Of a DNA stretch of 63,444 nt, positions 9,153 to 20,263 are shown in pieces. Position numbers and translations under genes: made by a program. How positions within the stretch are numbered: the stretch's first letter is position 1; each line of letters opens with the position of its first letter. The notes under the pieces were generated by a model. It was not told where the DNA came from, did not search any database, and saw only the letters and a program-made list of their open reading frames with translations. The stretch spans positions 1-63,444 of the forward strand of contig JAGALX010000058.1 of assembly GCA_017625035.1 (NCBI GenBank). Direction: 5' to 3'. This DNA comes from Clostridia bacterium (GTDB lineage: Bacteria > Bacillota > Clostridia > TANB77 > CAG-508).

Positions 9153-10641
9153 CTATTCTTTAGGTTGTATTTTCATATAATTTGGAATTCCATAATATTG
9201 TTTATAATATTTAGTTGAATAATAATCTTCAAAAAAAATAGTATTAGGTTCTATTTGAAAAATTTCTGCTGGCGATTTTAATTTTTCCAAATAAACAATT
9301 TCAGAATTCTCATTAATAGCTTTATTAATATCTTCTAATCTTTTTTTATGAACGACTCCGATATATGTTAATTCATATATTTCAAATATTATAATTGCAA
9401 ATAATATGGTAAATGTACTAATGCTAAATATTTTTACTATTTTTGTTTTGTTTTTTATTATATCAATTATATGTATAGTCATTAATATTATAAATGTTAA
9501 ATGTAAGTATATATTAGGTCTACCAGAATCATATAATGGTGTTATTATCATTGAAAATGAAACTGCAAACATTGCTAAAGAAAATGGTATTATTTCTTTT
9601 CTATTATTAATTATACATACATAACATTCTATTATAAATATTAAACAAGCTATTACAAAATATACGAAACCATTATCTATAATAATTCCTAAAATAACGG
9701 ATACTATTAATAATGTTATCATAGTGATTTTTATATTTTTTTTACTTTTCAATATTCCAATTGAAAATATTATTGAAATCACATATAACAATGGTATACA
9801 ATTGAATATGTTTCTGAAATTTAAACAATTATATGAAACTACTGGTAATGACTGTAGTATTCTTTCTACTATACTCATACTATACCACTCTGGATATGAC
9901 TGCATTCTTGTTGAACTTCCGTGGTGCTAATATTAAAACCTTAATTCCAATTAAAATAGGAATAAAATAAATAAACTTTTTAAAATCAATTTTTTTGTTT
10001 TTGATAATATCAAGTATAATTATTGAAATTAAAAAAACTATTGCAAATGTTATAAGTGATTCATGTAAAATTGATGCTAGTAAAAATACTAATATATTAA
10101 AAATATAGTATTTATTCATTTCGGTGGTTACATACATATAATATAACAACACGGCAACAACTAATGTCCAAATATAGTTGACTGCACCAGCAGTCCAATA
10201 TACAATGTACCTATGTGAATACATTAATAAGAATATAGCTAATAAAAAAAATGGTACACTTCTTACTAATTTTTTTTCCAAAATATCGTTTTTGAAAAAT
10301 TTCTTTATTATACCTGTTGCTAAAATAATTAAAGCTAAAATAAATATAGGATTTAATATAGCAAATAGTGTTCTTCCAAAAATCAAAAGTGTTTGTACTG
10401 TAAAATGCACTACAAATCTGCTACTTAACATTTTATAATCAGATAATTGCATTTGTAAAACTTGTCCTAATGATGAAATTCTTTGTTCCCCCCTATACAT
10501 AAAGGAATATGGTAAATCATCATTACTATTAAAAGTATTTAATCCTGTGTATACAAAAATAATATATATTATTATGAAGCAAAATAACATTAATTTGTTT
10601 TTTAATAACCAATTTTTTATTTTTAAAAATTTTTCCTTCAT
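9153..10641 (-). CDS. DUF6056-like polytopic membrane protein, split by a +1 frameshift at CGG
   Basis: Two overlapping reading frames form one membrane protein. The first (from 10641) begins MKEKFLKIKN, has about six hydrophobic helices and ends shortly after LIGIKVLILAP. The second (to 9153) carries another eight or so helices. The join is at codon 241, CGG (9921-9919): skipping C gives LILAPGSSTRMQSYPEW, and an Ala-Pro-Gly followed by Arg is what I expect in the DUF6056-type family of glucosyl-transferase-like membrane proteins. The continuous product is about 495 residues, a normal size. It lies among polysaccharide genes, so a role in decorating a surface polymer is likely but inferred. 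Confidence 0.8.
9919..9921 (-). other. In-frame CGG, putative +1 frameshift site (DUF6056-like)
   Basis: Context CCA CGG AAG TTC; skipping C gives CCA GGA AGT TCA. The zero frame meets TAG 14 codons later, while the +1 frame stays open for about 255 codons and encodes the second half of the membrane protein. Confidence 0.75.
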
Positions 10642-10719
10642 TTATTGGCCTTCTTTCTATTATTTATAAATTTTTATTTAGTAGTTGTTATATTTTTTTA
10701 GTTTATCTTGTAATATGGA

Positions 10720-11736
10720 TTAAATATTCTTATTTCTGTCTGACCATACTTTATTTGAAAAATATAAAAAAGTAATTTTAGCTGTTAGTGAATTTAAAAG
10801 TAATTTATATACAACTTTCTTTTTAGGTAGCTCTGTTTTTAAGCATTCATATATTTCATTTTTATATTTTCTACATTCTTTATACATATCATATAAAAGT
10901 TTTCTTTTTTCTTTATACACTTTCTTATCTTTTATTTTTGCTAATTCAAAATTAACAAATTCGCATTGTAAAAAATTTCTATAGTAAAACCAATTACTTT
11001 TGTTCTCATATTTTTTATATTGTTCCATAATAGACATAAATACTGTATAGTGTTGATCTGCAATTTTAGGTTTTACATCAGTAACAGTATTACCTTCTCT
11101 ATCCATTAAATAATATGAAAGTGGTTCATCTATAAACATGCTTCTTTTCATTTTACAAACATATAATTTATATAATATTCCATCTGTAAAACTAACTTTA
11201 TGTGGAAATTCAATATTTTTTGCTAATTCAGTCTTAAATAATTTTGAATGAGGACTATCTGACATAAATAAAAACTTTTCTGTGTCATAATCATATACTT
11301 TATTTGACTTTGGCTTAAACATATGAGGATATACACACCCATCTTGATATACTTCTTCCATATCATTTGAATAAACGTTATAGAAAGAACCTCTGACAAA
11401 ATCCAAATTATTTTCAATGGCCGCATTATATAATTTTTCTATTGCATCTTCTCTAAGCCAATCATCAGGATCACAAATTAAAAAATATGGTGTGGTTATG
11501 TTTTTTATTGCATATTCTAATACAGAGCCATATCCTCCATTCTCTTTTTCAATACATTTTACTCTAGAATCTTTCTTTTCATATTCTTTTATAATGCTCA
11601 CACTATTATCAGGTGAGCCATCACTAATTGCCCAGATCTCGATATCTTTGAATGTTTGGTTAATTAAGCTCTCTAAGCATTTTTTTAAATACTTTTCAAC
11701 ATTATATATTGGAACTATTATACTAACTTTTGCCAT
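10720..11736 (-). CDS. Glycosyltransferase, GT2 family
   Basis: The 338-residue cytoplasmic GT2 starts AKVSIIVPIYNVEKYLKKC and has the donor motif ISDGSPDNS near residue 37 and the DxD-type FLICDPDDWL near 90. The rest is a family-typical C-terminal extension rich in Lys, Tyr and Phe. It is expected to add one sugar to the lipid-linked repeat unit of the surface polysaccharide. Two more GT2 genes of the same type follow upstream (11804 and 12777). The acceptor and donor are unknown. Confidence 0.88.
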   Translation of the reverse strand: MAKVSIIVPIYNVEKYLKKCLESLINQTFKDIEIWAISDGSPDNSVSIIKEYEKKDSRVKCIEKENGGYGSVLEYAIKNITTPYFLICDPDDWLREDAIEKLYNAAIENNLDFVRGSFYNVYSNDMEEVYQDGCVYPHMFKPKSNKVYDYDTEKFLFMSDSPHSKLFKTELAKNIEFPHKVSFTDGILYKLYVCKMKRSMFIDEPLSYYLMDREGNTVTDVKPKIADQHYTVFMSIMEQYKKYENKSNWFYYRNFLQCEFVNFELAKIKDKKVYKEKRKLLYDMYKECRKYKNEIYECLKTELPKKKVVYKLLLNSLTAKITFLYFSNKVWSDRNKNI

Positions 11737-11803
11737 ACTATATATCTCCTCCTTTTATTGAATTTGTTTGTATATTTGCTTTATACAAAATAAAGTCTTT
11801 AAT

Positions 11804-12760
11804 TTATTGTTTAATTAAATTTCTAACTAAATTAAATTTATTTTTATATAAAAGATAACAAATTAATTTATATTTCCAATTTTCTTTTTTATAATATTTG
11901 TTTTTTCTCCATTTAGGATATTTAGTTTTCATTATTTTCGATATTTTTATCAAATTTTCATTCTCATCTTTATACTTTATAAATCTCAGAGATGCAGCAT
12001 GTAATAAATGATTTATATAAATATACTCCATTTCTTCATAAAAATTTTCTTTATTTGAAATAGATTCCATTCCAGACTCAATGTATTCAAAAACTTTAAA
12101 AATATCTAGTAACCTTTTGGTATTTTTTTGCTGATTCATTGTAGACCCTTGGCGTATTCTGTATTTATATAATGCTTTGTTTACATAAGAAATGTTATTA
12201 GTTTTAGCAGCAACAATAGGATAAATTGCTAAATCTTCATAAAAAATACCATTAAAAAATTTAAAGTCAATTTTTCTTAGAAAGTCTTTTTTTAACATTT
12301 TATTACAAAAACCAGGCATTGCTATCATATAGGCTTTTTGTATATCTTCTATGTTTTTATCAATTTCTTTTTTGATCTTAGTAACTCCGTTTTCATATAT
12401 TTCCTCAAAATCGCATATTACGATATCAGAATTGTGTGTTTTAGCATTCTCGTACATTACTTTTAGAAAATTTTTGTCTATCCAGTCATCTGCATCAACA
12501 AATACTATATAATCGCCTTTCGCTTTTTCTAATCCAAAGTTTCGTGCATCACTTTGACCTCCATTTTCTTTTATATAAGATTTAATATTATCATATTTTT
12601 TTACATATTCATCAACAATTTTTTGGCTATTATCTGGAGAGCCATCATTTATTGCTAAAATTTCAATGTCTTTTAATGTTTGCCCAACTAAAGAGTCTAA
12701 ACATTTTTTTAAATATTTTTCAACATTATATATTGGAACTATTACACTAACCTTAGTCAT
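11804..12760 (-). CDS. Glycosyltransferase, GT2 family
   Basis: The 318-residue GT2 has VSVIVPIYNVEKYLKKCLDS, AINDGSPDNS and VFVDADDWID as the nucleotide-sugar and metal-binding motifs, then PGFCNKMLKKDFL and a basic C-terminus. Its first 50 residues are nearly the same as those of the GT2 at 10720-11736, pointing to recent duplication or recombination within the cluster. It also serves as a length reference for the frameshifted GT2 just upstream, whose completed product is 327 residues. Confidence 0.88.
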   Translation of the reverse strand: MTKVSVIVPIYNVEKYLKKCLDSLVGQTLKDIEILAINDGSPDNSQKIVDEYVKKYDNIKSYIKENGGQSDARNFGLEKAKGDYIVFVDADDWIDKNFLKVMYENAKTHNSDIVICDFEEIYENGVTKIKKEIDKNIEDIQKAYMIAMPGFCNKMLKKDFLRKIDFKFFNGIFYEDLAIYPIVAAKTNNISYVNKALYKYRIRQGSTMNQQKNTKRLLDIFKVFEYIESGMESISNKENFYEEMEYIYINHLLHAASLRFIKYKDENENLIKISKIMKTKYPKWRKNKYYKKENWKYKLICYLLYKNKFNLVRNLIKQ

Positions 12761-12776
12761 ATTCGTCCTTCTTTCA

Positions 12777-13761
12777 TTAATTCATTCTATTTTTTTCTAT
12801 AATATAAATAATATTAGCTAAAAATTTATTAAAATTTTTTAAATAGAAGCTCTTTCCGACAATTTCTTTTTATAAACTTATTTTTTTTATAATTTGGGTA
12901 TGTTTGTTTTACGTCTCGAATAACAAATTCAACCCCACTATTAAATTTGTTTTTATCTCTACATTTCGCAAGTCTTTTTACAAAAGTTGCAAATGTATAT
13001 CGCACATAAACATATTCTAATATATCATTGTAATAATGTTCTAATTCTCTCTCTTTATAATATGTGCATAATTCTTTTAATACTTTTATAATATCATATA
13101 ATTTTTCATTATATGTATAAGTTACAGAATTCTCTCGTTGAATATAGTTATATAATTTTTCATTTACAACCCCTATACTGTTTATATACGGAAATAATTT
13201 ATATAAAAATAATACATCCTCATACCAAACACCCTTCATAAAAAGTTTATCTTTTGTAATTAGTTCTTTTTTATATATTTTATTCCAAACAACTGCATAT
13301 GAGGAAAGTATTAAATCTTTTTTATTTTCTGTTGTCATTTTTTTTATATCAGATAATACTCCTGACTTAATTTCAACATTTTTATCAGGATATTTGCAGT
13401 TTACATCACAAGTAACAATATCGTATGGATATTCTTTTGTTTTTTCGTACATTTTTAAAAGCATATCTGATTCTATGTAATCGTCACCATCAACAAATGC
13501 AATATATTCACCATTTGCTTTTCTAATTCCAAAATTGCGTGCATCACTTTGTCCACCATTTTCCTTAGTATACAATATAATACGTTCATCCTTATATTGT
13601 TCAATTTTTTCTTTAATAATTTGTTCTGTTTTATCAGTAGAGCCATCGTTTATTATAATAATTTCAATATCTTTTAGAGTTTGTGTTATTAATGACTCAA
13701 TACATTTTCCAATATATAATTCTATATTATATGCTGGTACAATTACACTTATTTTAGTCAT
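12777..13761 (-). CDS. Glycosyltransferase, GT2 family, with +1 frameshift at CGG near the C-terminus
   Basis: This GT2 has ISVIVPAYNIELYIGKC, IINDGSTDKTEQ and AFVDGDDYIES, followed by the family's C-terminal region (YPNYKKNKFIKRNC). Codon 302 is CGG (12858-12856). In the zero frame only eight more residues follow. Skipping C gives GKSFYLKNFNKFLANIIYII and six more residues to a TAA at 12779-12777, just before the ribosome-binding site of the next gene. The result is 327 residues. The neighbouring paralogue (318 residues) also has about 27 residues after the same basic motif, which supports the shifted reading. Confidence 0.8.
12856..12858 (-). other. In-frame CGG, putative +1 frameshift site (GT2)
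   Basis: Context TGT CGG AAA GAG; skipping C gives TGT GGA AAG AGC. The shifted frame ends 16 nt before the next start codon, whereas the zero frame leaves a 68-bp gap. Confidence 0.6.
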
Positions 13762-13773
13762 ACATTCCTCCTT

Positions 13774-15426
13774 TTATGCATTTAATTTTCTGCACTTGTC
13801 ATCTTTATTATTGTGAGATTTTACTTTTTCCATTCCATTATTTAATATGATTCCTGCAACAAATGATATGAATACTAGCACAAAAATCTCATTCATAACA
13901 TGTCCTGAAAAATAGCCAATCATTAATATAAGTGCTAGAGATATAATATATGTTATATTTTTTATATTAAAATCACTTTTAATATTCTTTAAAACCATGA
14001 ACGCCCCAAAGAATAATATAATAAAATATGGACTAATAAACAATAAAATACCACATATTCCTAAAGAATAAAATTGTGATTCATAATCTCTTTCAGGCCA
14101 AACAAATGAACTTAGTCTTGTAAAAGATGTTCCAAAAAATTTATCCATTGAATTATTGTTTAGCTCATATATTCTTTTCATTAACAAGCTTCTAATGCCT
14201 CTATTATCCGATTTTTTATGATATGGGACATTTATTAAAACATCATACCAAAATTCAACATCTTGTGTATATGGATATTTTTCTATGATGTAATATGGTT
14301 GTACCCCGGAAGTACTATGATTTGCTTTAATATATTCTAATTTATCTTCATCTCTTTCTTTTGGGTTATCATCTTCAGTATTTTCTATAATATTATTGTT
14401 CAAATTTACATTATTAATCACTTCATTATTTGATATCATATCAAGATTCATTTCTCCTGTTTTGTATCTCATATTAAAAGGTGATATATACACTATTAAA
14501 ATAGTCATTGATATTATCAATATGGATGGTATAAAATTTTTCAACTGTTTTTTTGCTTTTTGTAATATTTTTTGTATATCTATACCTTTTATATTTTTTA
14601 ATATTCTATCAAAAGCTATAAAAGCCATCATCATTAATACAACTGCTATACCTCCAACTACAGATACCCTGGTACTTATATTAACCATTGTGATCAATTG
14701 CATTAATAAAATTATCCAATTTATTATTTTTTTCTCTTTTACAGCTACATACACCATAATAGGTAATAACAAAACTAATATGCCTGACAATTGATTTCCT
14801 GACCTAAAAAATCCTCTACTTGTCAAATCCTTCCAATAGTAATTATATTTTTCTTCTCCAAACCAAGAAAACATATTGTCTTTAATTACATTATTATCTA
14901 AAGAATATGAAACATACGAAATTTTAAGTAAATTAGACACTAATATTATTAAAGATATAATACTTACCACCCCAATCACTATTTTTTTTATATCTTTATA
15001 TTCTATTTTTATATTATATATACTATATATTAGCGCTATTGGTATGCATAATCTAAGTATGTACAAAATCTCACCTAAAGGGTTATAAACTGCTGTAGGA
15101 TTTAAATTTACTGTAAATTTATTTGCAGTAATATGATGAAATATGCAATAAATACAAACTAGTATTCCATAACCTATAAAAAACTTAGTACTTTTATTTT
15201 TTCTTGCATATATCATAGTAAATATAGTAATAATAGCAACTATACAAAATCTGAATATTGTTGCAAGCGAAACTCCTAAAATTTGAATTTTGTCATCAAA
15301 TAACACCATATATACATCTAATAATGGTTGAAATATCATGAAAATAATAAAAATTTTTTTTGCAATTTCTTTTAATTGAATCTTATTTTCAATTTTATTA
15401 AATATCTTTTCCACCCTAAAATTCAT
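13774..15426 (-). CDS. O-antigen ligase/polymerase-like membrane protein (Wzy-type)
   Basis: The 550-residue polytopic protein has about 11 hydrophobic helices and one large polar loop (roughly residues 325-440) containing repeated Asn, Asp and Glu and the stretch HSTSGVQPYY. This layout is typical of Wzy polymerases and WaaL-like ligases, which join lipid-linked repeat units outside the membrane. SRGFFRSGNQLSGILVLLLP before a helix also fits this family. It sits 7 bp from a GT4 gene and next to a flippase, so the three probably form the assembly part of the cluster. Polymerase versus ligase cannot be decided here. Confidence 0.75.
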   Translation of the reverse strand: MNFRVEKIFNKIENKIQLKEIAKKIFIIFMIFQPLLDVYMVLFDDKIQILGVSLATIFRFCIVAIITIFTMIYARKNKSTKFFIGYGILVCIYCIFHHITANKFTVNLNPTAVYNPLGEILYILRLCIPIALIYSIYNIKIEYKDIKKIVIGVVSIISLIILVSNLLKISYVSYSLDNNVIKDNMFSWFGEEKYNYYWKDLTSRGFFRSGNQLSGILVLLLPIMVYVAVKEKKIINWIILLMQLITMVNISTRVSVVGGIAVVLMMMAFIAFDRILKNIKGIDIQKILQKAKKQLKNFIPSILIISMTILIVYISPFNMRYKTGEMNLDMISNNEVINNVNLNNNIIENTEDDNPKERDEDKLEYIKANHSTSGVQPYYIIEKYPYTQDVEFWYDVLINVPYHKKSDNRGIRSLLMKRIYELNNNSMDKFFGTSFTRLSSFVWPERDYESQFYSLGICGILLFISPYFIILFFGAFMVLKNIKSDFNIKNITYIISLALILMIGYFSGHVMNEIFVLVFISFVAGIILNNGMEKVKSHNNKDDKCRKLNA

Positions 15427-15432
15427 TCCTTT

Positions 15433-16614
15433 CTACTTTTGTTTCTCTTCGAATAATACATTAATTTTAGTTATTATTTCTTCATTTTTATCATATTTGT
15501 AATTAATTAAATTTTCTTTGTATTTTCTTATGATTTCATTATTTTTTAATATATTTTTTAATCCACTATATATTCCATCCTCGCTGTTTTCTACAATTAA
15601 ACCATATTTTCCATTTGAAAGTGTTTTATCCACATTGGCAAATTTAGTGGCAAAGCATGGAACACCTAGTATGTTTGCTTCTATTAAAACCAAACCAAGA
15701 CCTTCATATAAAGATGGAAGTAATAACATATCACTTTTAGCAATATATGGATATGGATTTTGCTTATAACCTATCAAATTTATATTTTCTTTTAAATTAT
15801 TTTCCTCTATAATTTTATTAACAGTATCTGAATCATCTCCATCACCTATAATATGCAATATGACATTATCCATATATCCTTCTTCTTTTAATTTAGCTAT
15901 TTGAAGGATTAATCTAGGGTAAGCTTTTTGATAGGCAATTCTGCCGACACAAATTAAATTTATAAAATCCTTTGAAAAATTTACATTTTCTTCTTTAGAT
16001 TTTTCTATTACTCCTTCTATATCTATTAAATTTTCTATTATTTCTGTTTTTTCTTTTTTATTATATATTTTATTAAATGTACTAGAAACATCTTCCGTTA
16101 TAGCAACAATTTTATCTATTTTTTCATAAACTTGCTTAAATAAATTTCTATATTTTTCAGTATAGTCATGGACATCATATGAAGTATGTAGCCAACTTAT
16201 TTTTTTATTACTATTTCCAAGCGCTGTGAACAATGCACAAAACCCATCTTTAAATGCTATCTCTATATCATAATGTTTTTTTAGTATTTTTTTTCGCTCT
16301 TTTATAATTTTGTTTTTTATCCAACCCGTTTTTAACCCCAATATAATCTGTATTTTATGAAAAATCAAAGCAAGATTTTTAGATTTTAACACTTGCGATA
16401 TTGTTAAATCTATTGCAGAGAAAAAACTTGTACCATATAATATATTAACTTTTTCTGTTAGATTTCCGTTAATTAAGGATTCTCCCCTATTATGTAATAT
16501 TAATAAATCAATATTATATTTTTCATAATCCATACGATTTAATAATGTTGTCAATACAACACTTATTCCACCATACATTTGCTCATCAACAACAAATAAT
16601 ATATTTTTTTTCAA
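15433..16614 (-). CDS. Glycosyltransferase, GT4 family
   Basis: The 393-residue retaining glycosyltransferase has the two-domain GT-B layout. The N-terminal domain begins ILFVVDEQMYGGISVVL. The C-terminal donor-binding domain shows LICVGRIAYQKAYPRLI, then HIIGDGDD and the E-x7-E motif in PSLYEGLGLVLIEANILG. It overlaps the upstream flippase gene by 4 bp (ATGA type), so the two are translationally coupled. The expected role is adding a sugar to the lipid-linked polysaccharide unit. Confidence 0.9.
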   Translation of the reverse strand: MKKNILFVVDEQMYGGISVVLTTLLNRMDYEKYNIDLLILHNRGESLINGNLTEKVNILYGTSFFSAIDLTISQVLKSKNLALIFHKIQIILGLKTGWIKNKIIKERKKILKKHYDIEIAFKDGFCALFTALGNSNKKISWLHTSYDVHDYTEKYRNLFKQVYEKIDKIVAITEDVSSTFNKIYNKKEKTEIIENLIDIEGVIEKSKEENVNFSKDFINLICVGRIAYQKAYPRLILQIAKLKEEGYMDNVILHIIGDGDDSDTVNKIIEENNLKENINLIGYKQNPYPYIAKSDMLLLPSLYEGLGLVLIEANILGVPCFATKFANVDKTLSNGKYGLIVENSEDGIYSGLKNILKNNEIIRKYKENLINYKYDKNEEIITKINVLFEEKQK

Positions 16615-18092
16615 CTTTTTTCCTCCACTTTCTTATTATTTTGTAACAAACTTGATTTAATTTTAATTATAAATTTTTCTTTTACATCGTAGAAAAATTT
16701 ATCTTTAAAAATAAATAGTACTATTACATATATAAAAACACCTAAAGCGACCTGAAGAATTATAGATAAAATTCCAGTTATCCCTAATATCTTTTCAAAT
16801 CCATATAATGTTACAAACATTATTATAGAGGCAACTATGTTATTTTTAGAAATTTTTAACATTTCTTTTATATTAAGTATTTCTTTAGAAAAATATGCTT
16901 GTACACCCGCTACTAAAAACTCTGCTACAACTGTTGCTATAGATGCTCCCAGAGCTCCCCAATACTTTATGAAGATTAAATTAAAAATAAAATTAACTAC
17001 AGCTCCAACTGTAACTGATATTGTATATGCCTTTTGTTTTTTCGATGGTATAAGATATTGATATCCAAAAAGATTACTCACACCTATAAATAATATTATT
17101 GGAGAAATTGCTTGAATTAATAGTATTACTTTTTCATATCCCTCTCCAAAAAATATGGGAACAAACTCTTTTGATATTAAAGTAATTCCTACCATTATTG
17201 GGAAAGCTAATAATGATACGAAACTATATGATTTTTTTATATATTCTTTGAACATCTTCATATCACCCTTAGCAAGTGTATGGGTCATTCTTGGTACCAT
17301 TACAGTGCCTAGCGAAGTCACTACTGTTAATAATAACTTAATAACTTTTTGTGCCTGTTCATAAAATCCAACTTCCGATTTATTTTCGCAGAACATCCCT
17401 ATCATCGTTCTATCTAAAACTGTATATATTTGAATAGCTATTTGTGGTATGAACAATCCAACTGTTGATTTAAAGTGTTTAAATATTTTTAGCTCTTTTA
17501 TTTTAACTTTCTTTAAATATTTTGGAAGATGAATCCATAAAGAAAAATTTCCAAATAAGTCTGCTAAAGTTATAATAAGAATATATTTAAATAAATCTGA
17601 AGGATTTTTAATAAAAATAAAAATGCAAATAACAAAAATAAACTTAACTATTGAATTTCTTACAACAGTTTTTTTAAATTCTTCAATTCCTTGAAAAAAC
17701 CAACTAATATCAATAATTTGACTTAATATTTCTATAATTAGAATTCTGTAATATACAACGTATTCACCATTTACACAATAAGTTAATCCAAATACTAATA
17801 GTGAGATAGACATAGTAACTAACCTCATTAGGAATATCTCCCAAAAAGCAATAGTTCTATTATGCTTATCCTCTTGTACATAAGCAATTTCTCTCTGACC
17901 ATACATAGTCACACCTACGGCGCCAAATAAAATGAAGTAAGAGGCTATAGAAAGTGTATAGCTATGTATTCCTATGGCCTCTGCTCCTAGGGTTCTAGAT
18001 AAGTATGGTGTTGTAATCAATGGCAATACTATAACTAACACCTGATAAAATAAATTATATATATAATTTTTAGAAATACTTTTTCGATTCAT
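16611..18092 (-). CDS. Polysaccharide flippase (Wzx, MOP superfamily)
   Basis: The 493-residue membrane protein has about 14 helices and the N-terminal pattern YNLFYQVLVIVLPLITTPYL, then LGAEAIGIHSYTLSIASYF, which is common to RfbX/Wzx flippases. It should move the completed undecaprenyl-linked unit to the outer face for the Wzy-like protein at 13774-15426. The start codon overlaps the stop of the gene upstream at 18092 (TAATG type), and its own stop overlaps the GT4 start by 4 bp. Confidence 0.92.
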   Translation of the reverse strand: MNRKSISKNYIYNLFYQVLVIVLPLITTPYLSRTLGAEAIGIHSYTLSIASYFILFGAVGVTMYGQREIAYVQEDKHNRTIAFWEIFLMRLVTMSISLLVFGLTYCVNGEYVVYYRILIIEILSQIIDISWFFQGIEEFKKTVVRNSIVKFIFVICIFIFIKNPSDLFKYILIITLADLFGNFSLWIHLPKYLKKVKIKELKIFKHFKSTVGLFIPQIAIQIYTVLDRTMIGMFCENKSEVGFYEQAQKVIKLLLTVVTSLGTVMVPRMTHTLAKGDMKMFKEYIKKSYSFVSLLAFPIMVGITLISKEFVPIFFGEGYEKVILLIQAISPIILFIGVSNLFGYQYLIPSKKQKAYTISVTVGAVVNFIFNLIFIKYWGALGASIATVVAEFLVAGVQAYFSKEILNIKEMLKISKNNIVASIIMFVTLYGFEKILGITGILSIILQVALGVFIYVIVLFIFKDKFFYDVKEKFIIKIKSSLLQNNKKVEEKS

Positions 18093-19069
18093 TATTTATC
18101 CTTTCGTAATTCAAAAATATCTCTATTTTCATTGTAATATTTTTTCATTTCTTCCGTTTGTGGACCATATGAAAAATGTCCAACTAAAACATTTTCAGAA
18201 ACAATGATTGGTCTACTTTCAGATATCGCATATTTACAAAGTTCTTCTTCATCTAATCCTAACCCCACATCATCTGTTACTGTAAATTTATGCATTTTTT
18301 CCCATATTTCTCTTGGCATTAAAATTGCACCTATACTAAATCTTATTGGACATACAGAATATTCAAAATCTTTATTAGCAAAATTTTTTGATAACTCATC
18401 AATGTTTCTAATTTTAGTTTCTTCGCTCCCCCATAAAAATTTAGCTATTTCACCATTTTTTACGATAGGCTCTGTAGGATTAACATCATACACTGCTTTC
18501 CCAAACTTTTTCTCAAAAGCATTTAATAAATCCATTTTTTCCAATAACCTTATATAAGAATACCCATTAACATTTATCAATGGTGCAATAAAACTAGGTC
18601 TATATCTTCCTTCTTTTTCTATATTATCTAATGTTGTTTTTAATTGTGTAAAGAATCCTTCTGTAACAAAAATATCTTCATCTAATTTATAAATATATTT
18701 TGCATTCGGATGTAAATTAATAGCAATATTTTGAGCTAATGTTACTTTATTTTCTTTTACACCTAGATAAGACCAATCATTTTTTTCGCATAATGAAGCT
18801 AACTTTTCGTTATACATTCCAGAAGTTACAACACAAACATCTATATCTTCTGGAGCATATTCTTTTATTCTTGAAAATACATCCTTCCATAAGAATTCTT
18901 TGTATCCTGCCAGAATTATACAAAGTTTTTCACTATTTTTTCCTCTATTAATAAAAGTATGTTTACCTTGAACTTTTCTATCATCTATCTTTTTTAGCCT
19001 TTTTTCATTTCTAGCATTCCAAATTTTAAAAACAATTTTATTTTTCTTTAATTTTGACTTTATTGACAT
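18092..19069 (-). CDS. Putative glycosyltransferase with a DED motif
   Basis: The 325-residue soluble protein has a basic N-terminus, a Rossmann-like start (KLCIILAGYKEFLWKDVFSR) and the acidic motif YIYKLDEDIFVTEGFF near residue 155, consistent with a GT-A glycosyltransferase. A second acidic stretch, TVTDDVGLGLDEEELC near residue 290, could be catalytic. It lies in an overlapping gene string with the flippase and downstream of glf, so transfer of a galactofuranose or another sugar is possible. The exact family was not recognised. Confidence 0.7.
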   Translation of the reverse strand: MSIKSKLKKNKIVFKIWNARNEKRLKKIDDRKVQGKHTFINRGKNSEKLCIILAGYKEFLWKDVFSRIKEYAPEDIDVCVVTSGMYNEKLASLCEKNDWSYLGVKENKVTLAQNIAINLHPNAKYIYKLDEDIFVTEGFFTQLKTTLDNIEKEGRYRPSFIAPLINVNGYSYIRLLEKMDLLNAFEKKFGKAVYDVNPTEPIVKNGEIAKFLWGSEETKIRNIDELSKNFANKDFEYSVCPIRFSIGAILMPREIWEKMHKFTVTDDVGLGLDEEELCKYAISESRPIIVSENVLVGHFSYGPQTEEMKKYYNENRDIFELRKDK

Positions 19070-19115
19070 ATTTTCCCTTCCTTTACTATAAAATAAGACA
19101 AATATTATTTATTAA

Positions 19116-20219
<1,104 letters not shown>

Positions 20220-20263
20220 ATTATCTTTCCTCCCAATTTTATTAATCTATAAATACTAATATT

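Noticed and set aside
9153..9905. Separate gene starting MQSYPEWYS
   Set aside because: The start lies inside the upstream frame without a ribosome-binding site, and the product lacks the first half of its family; it is the +1 continuation after CGG.
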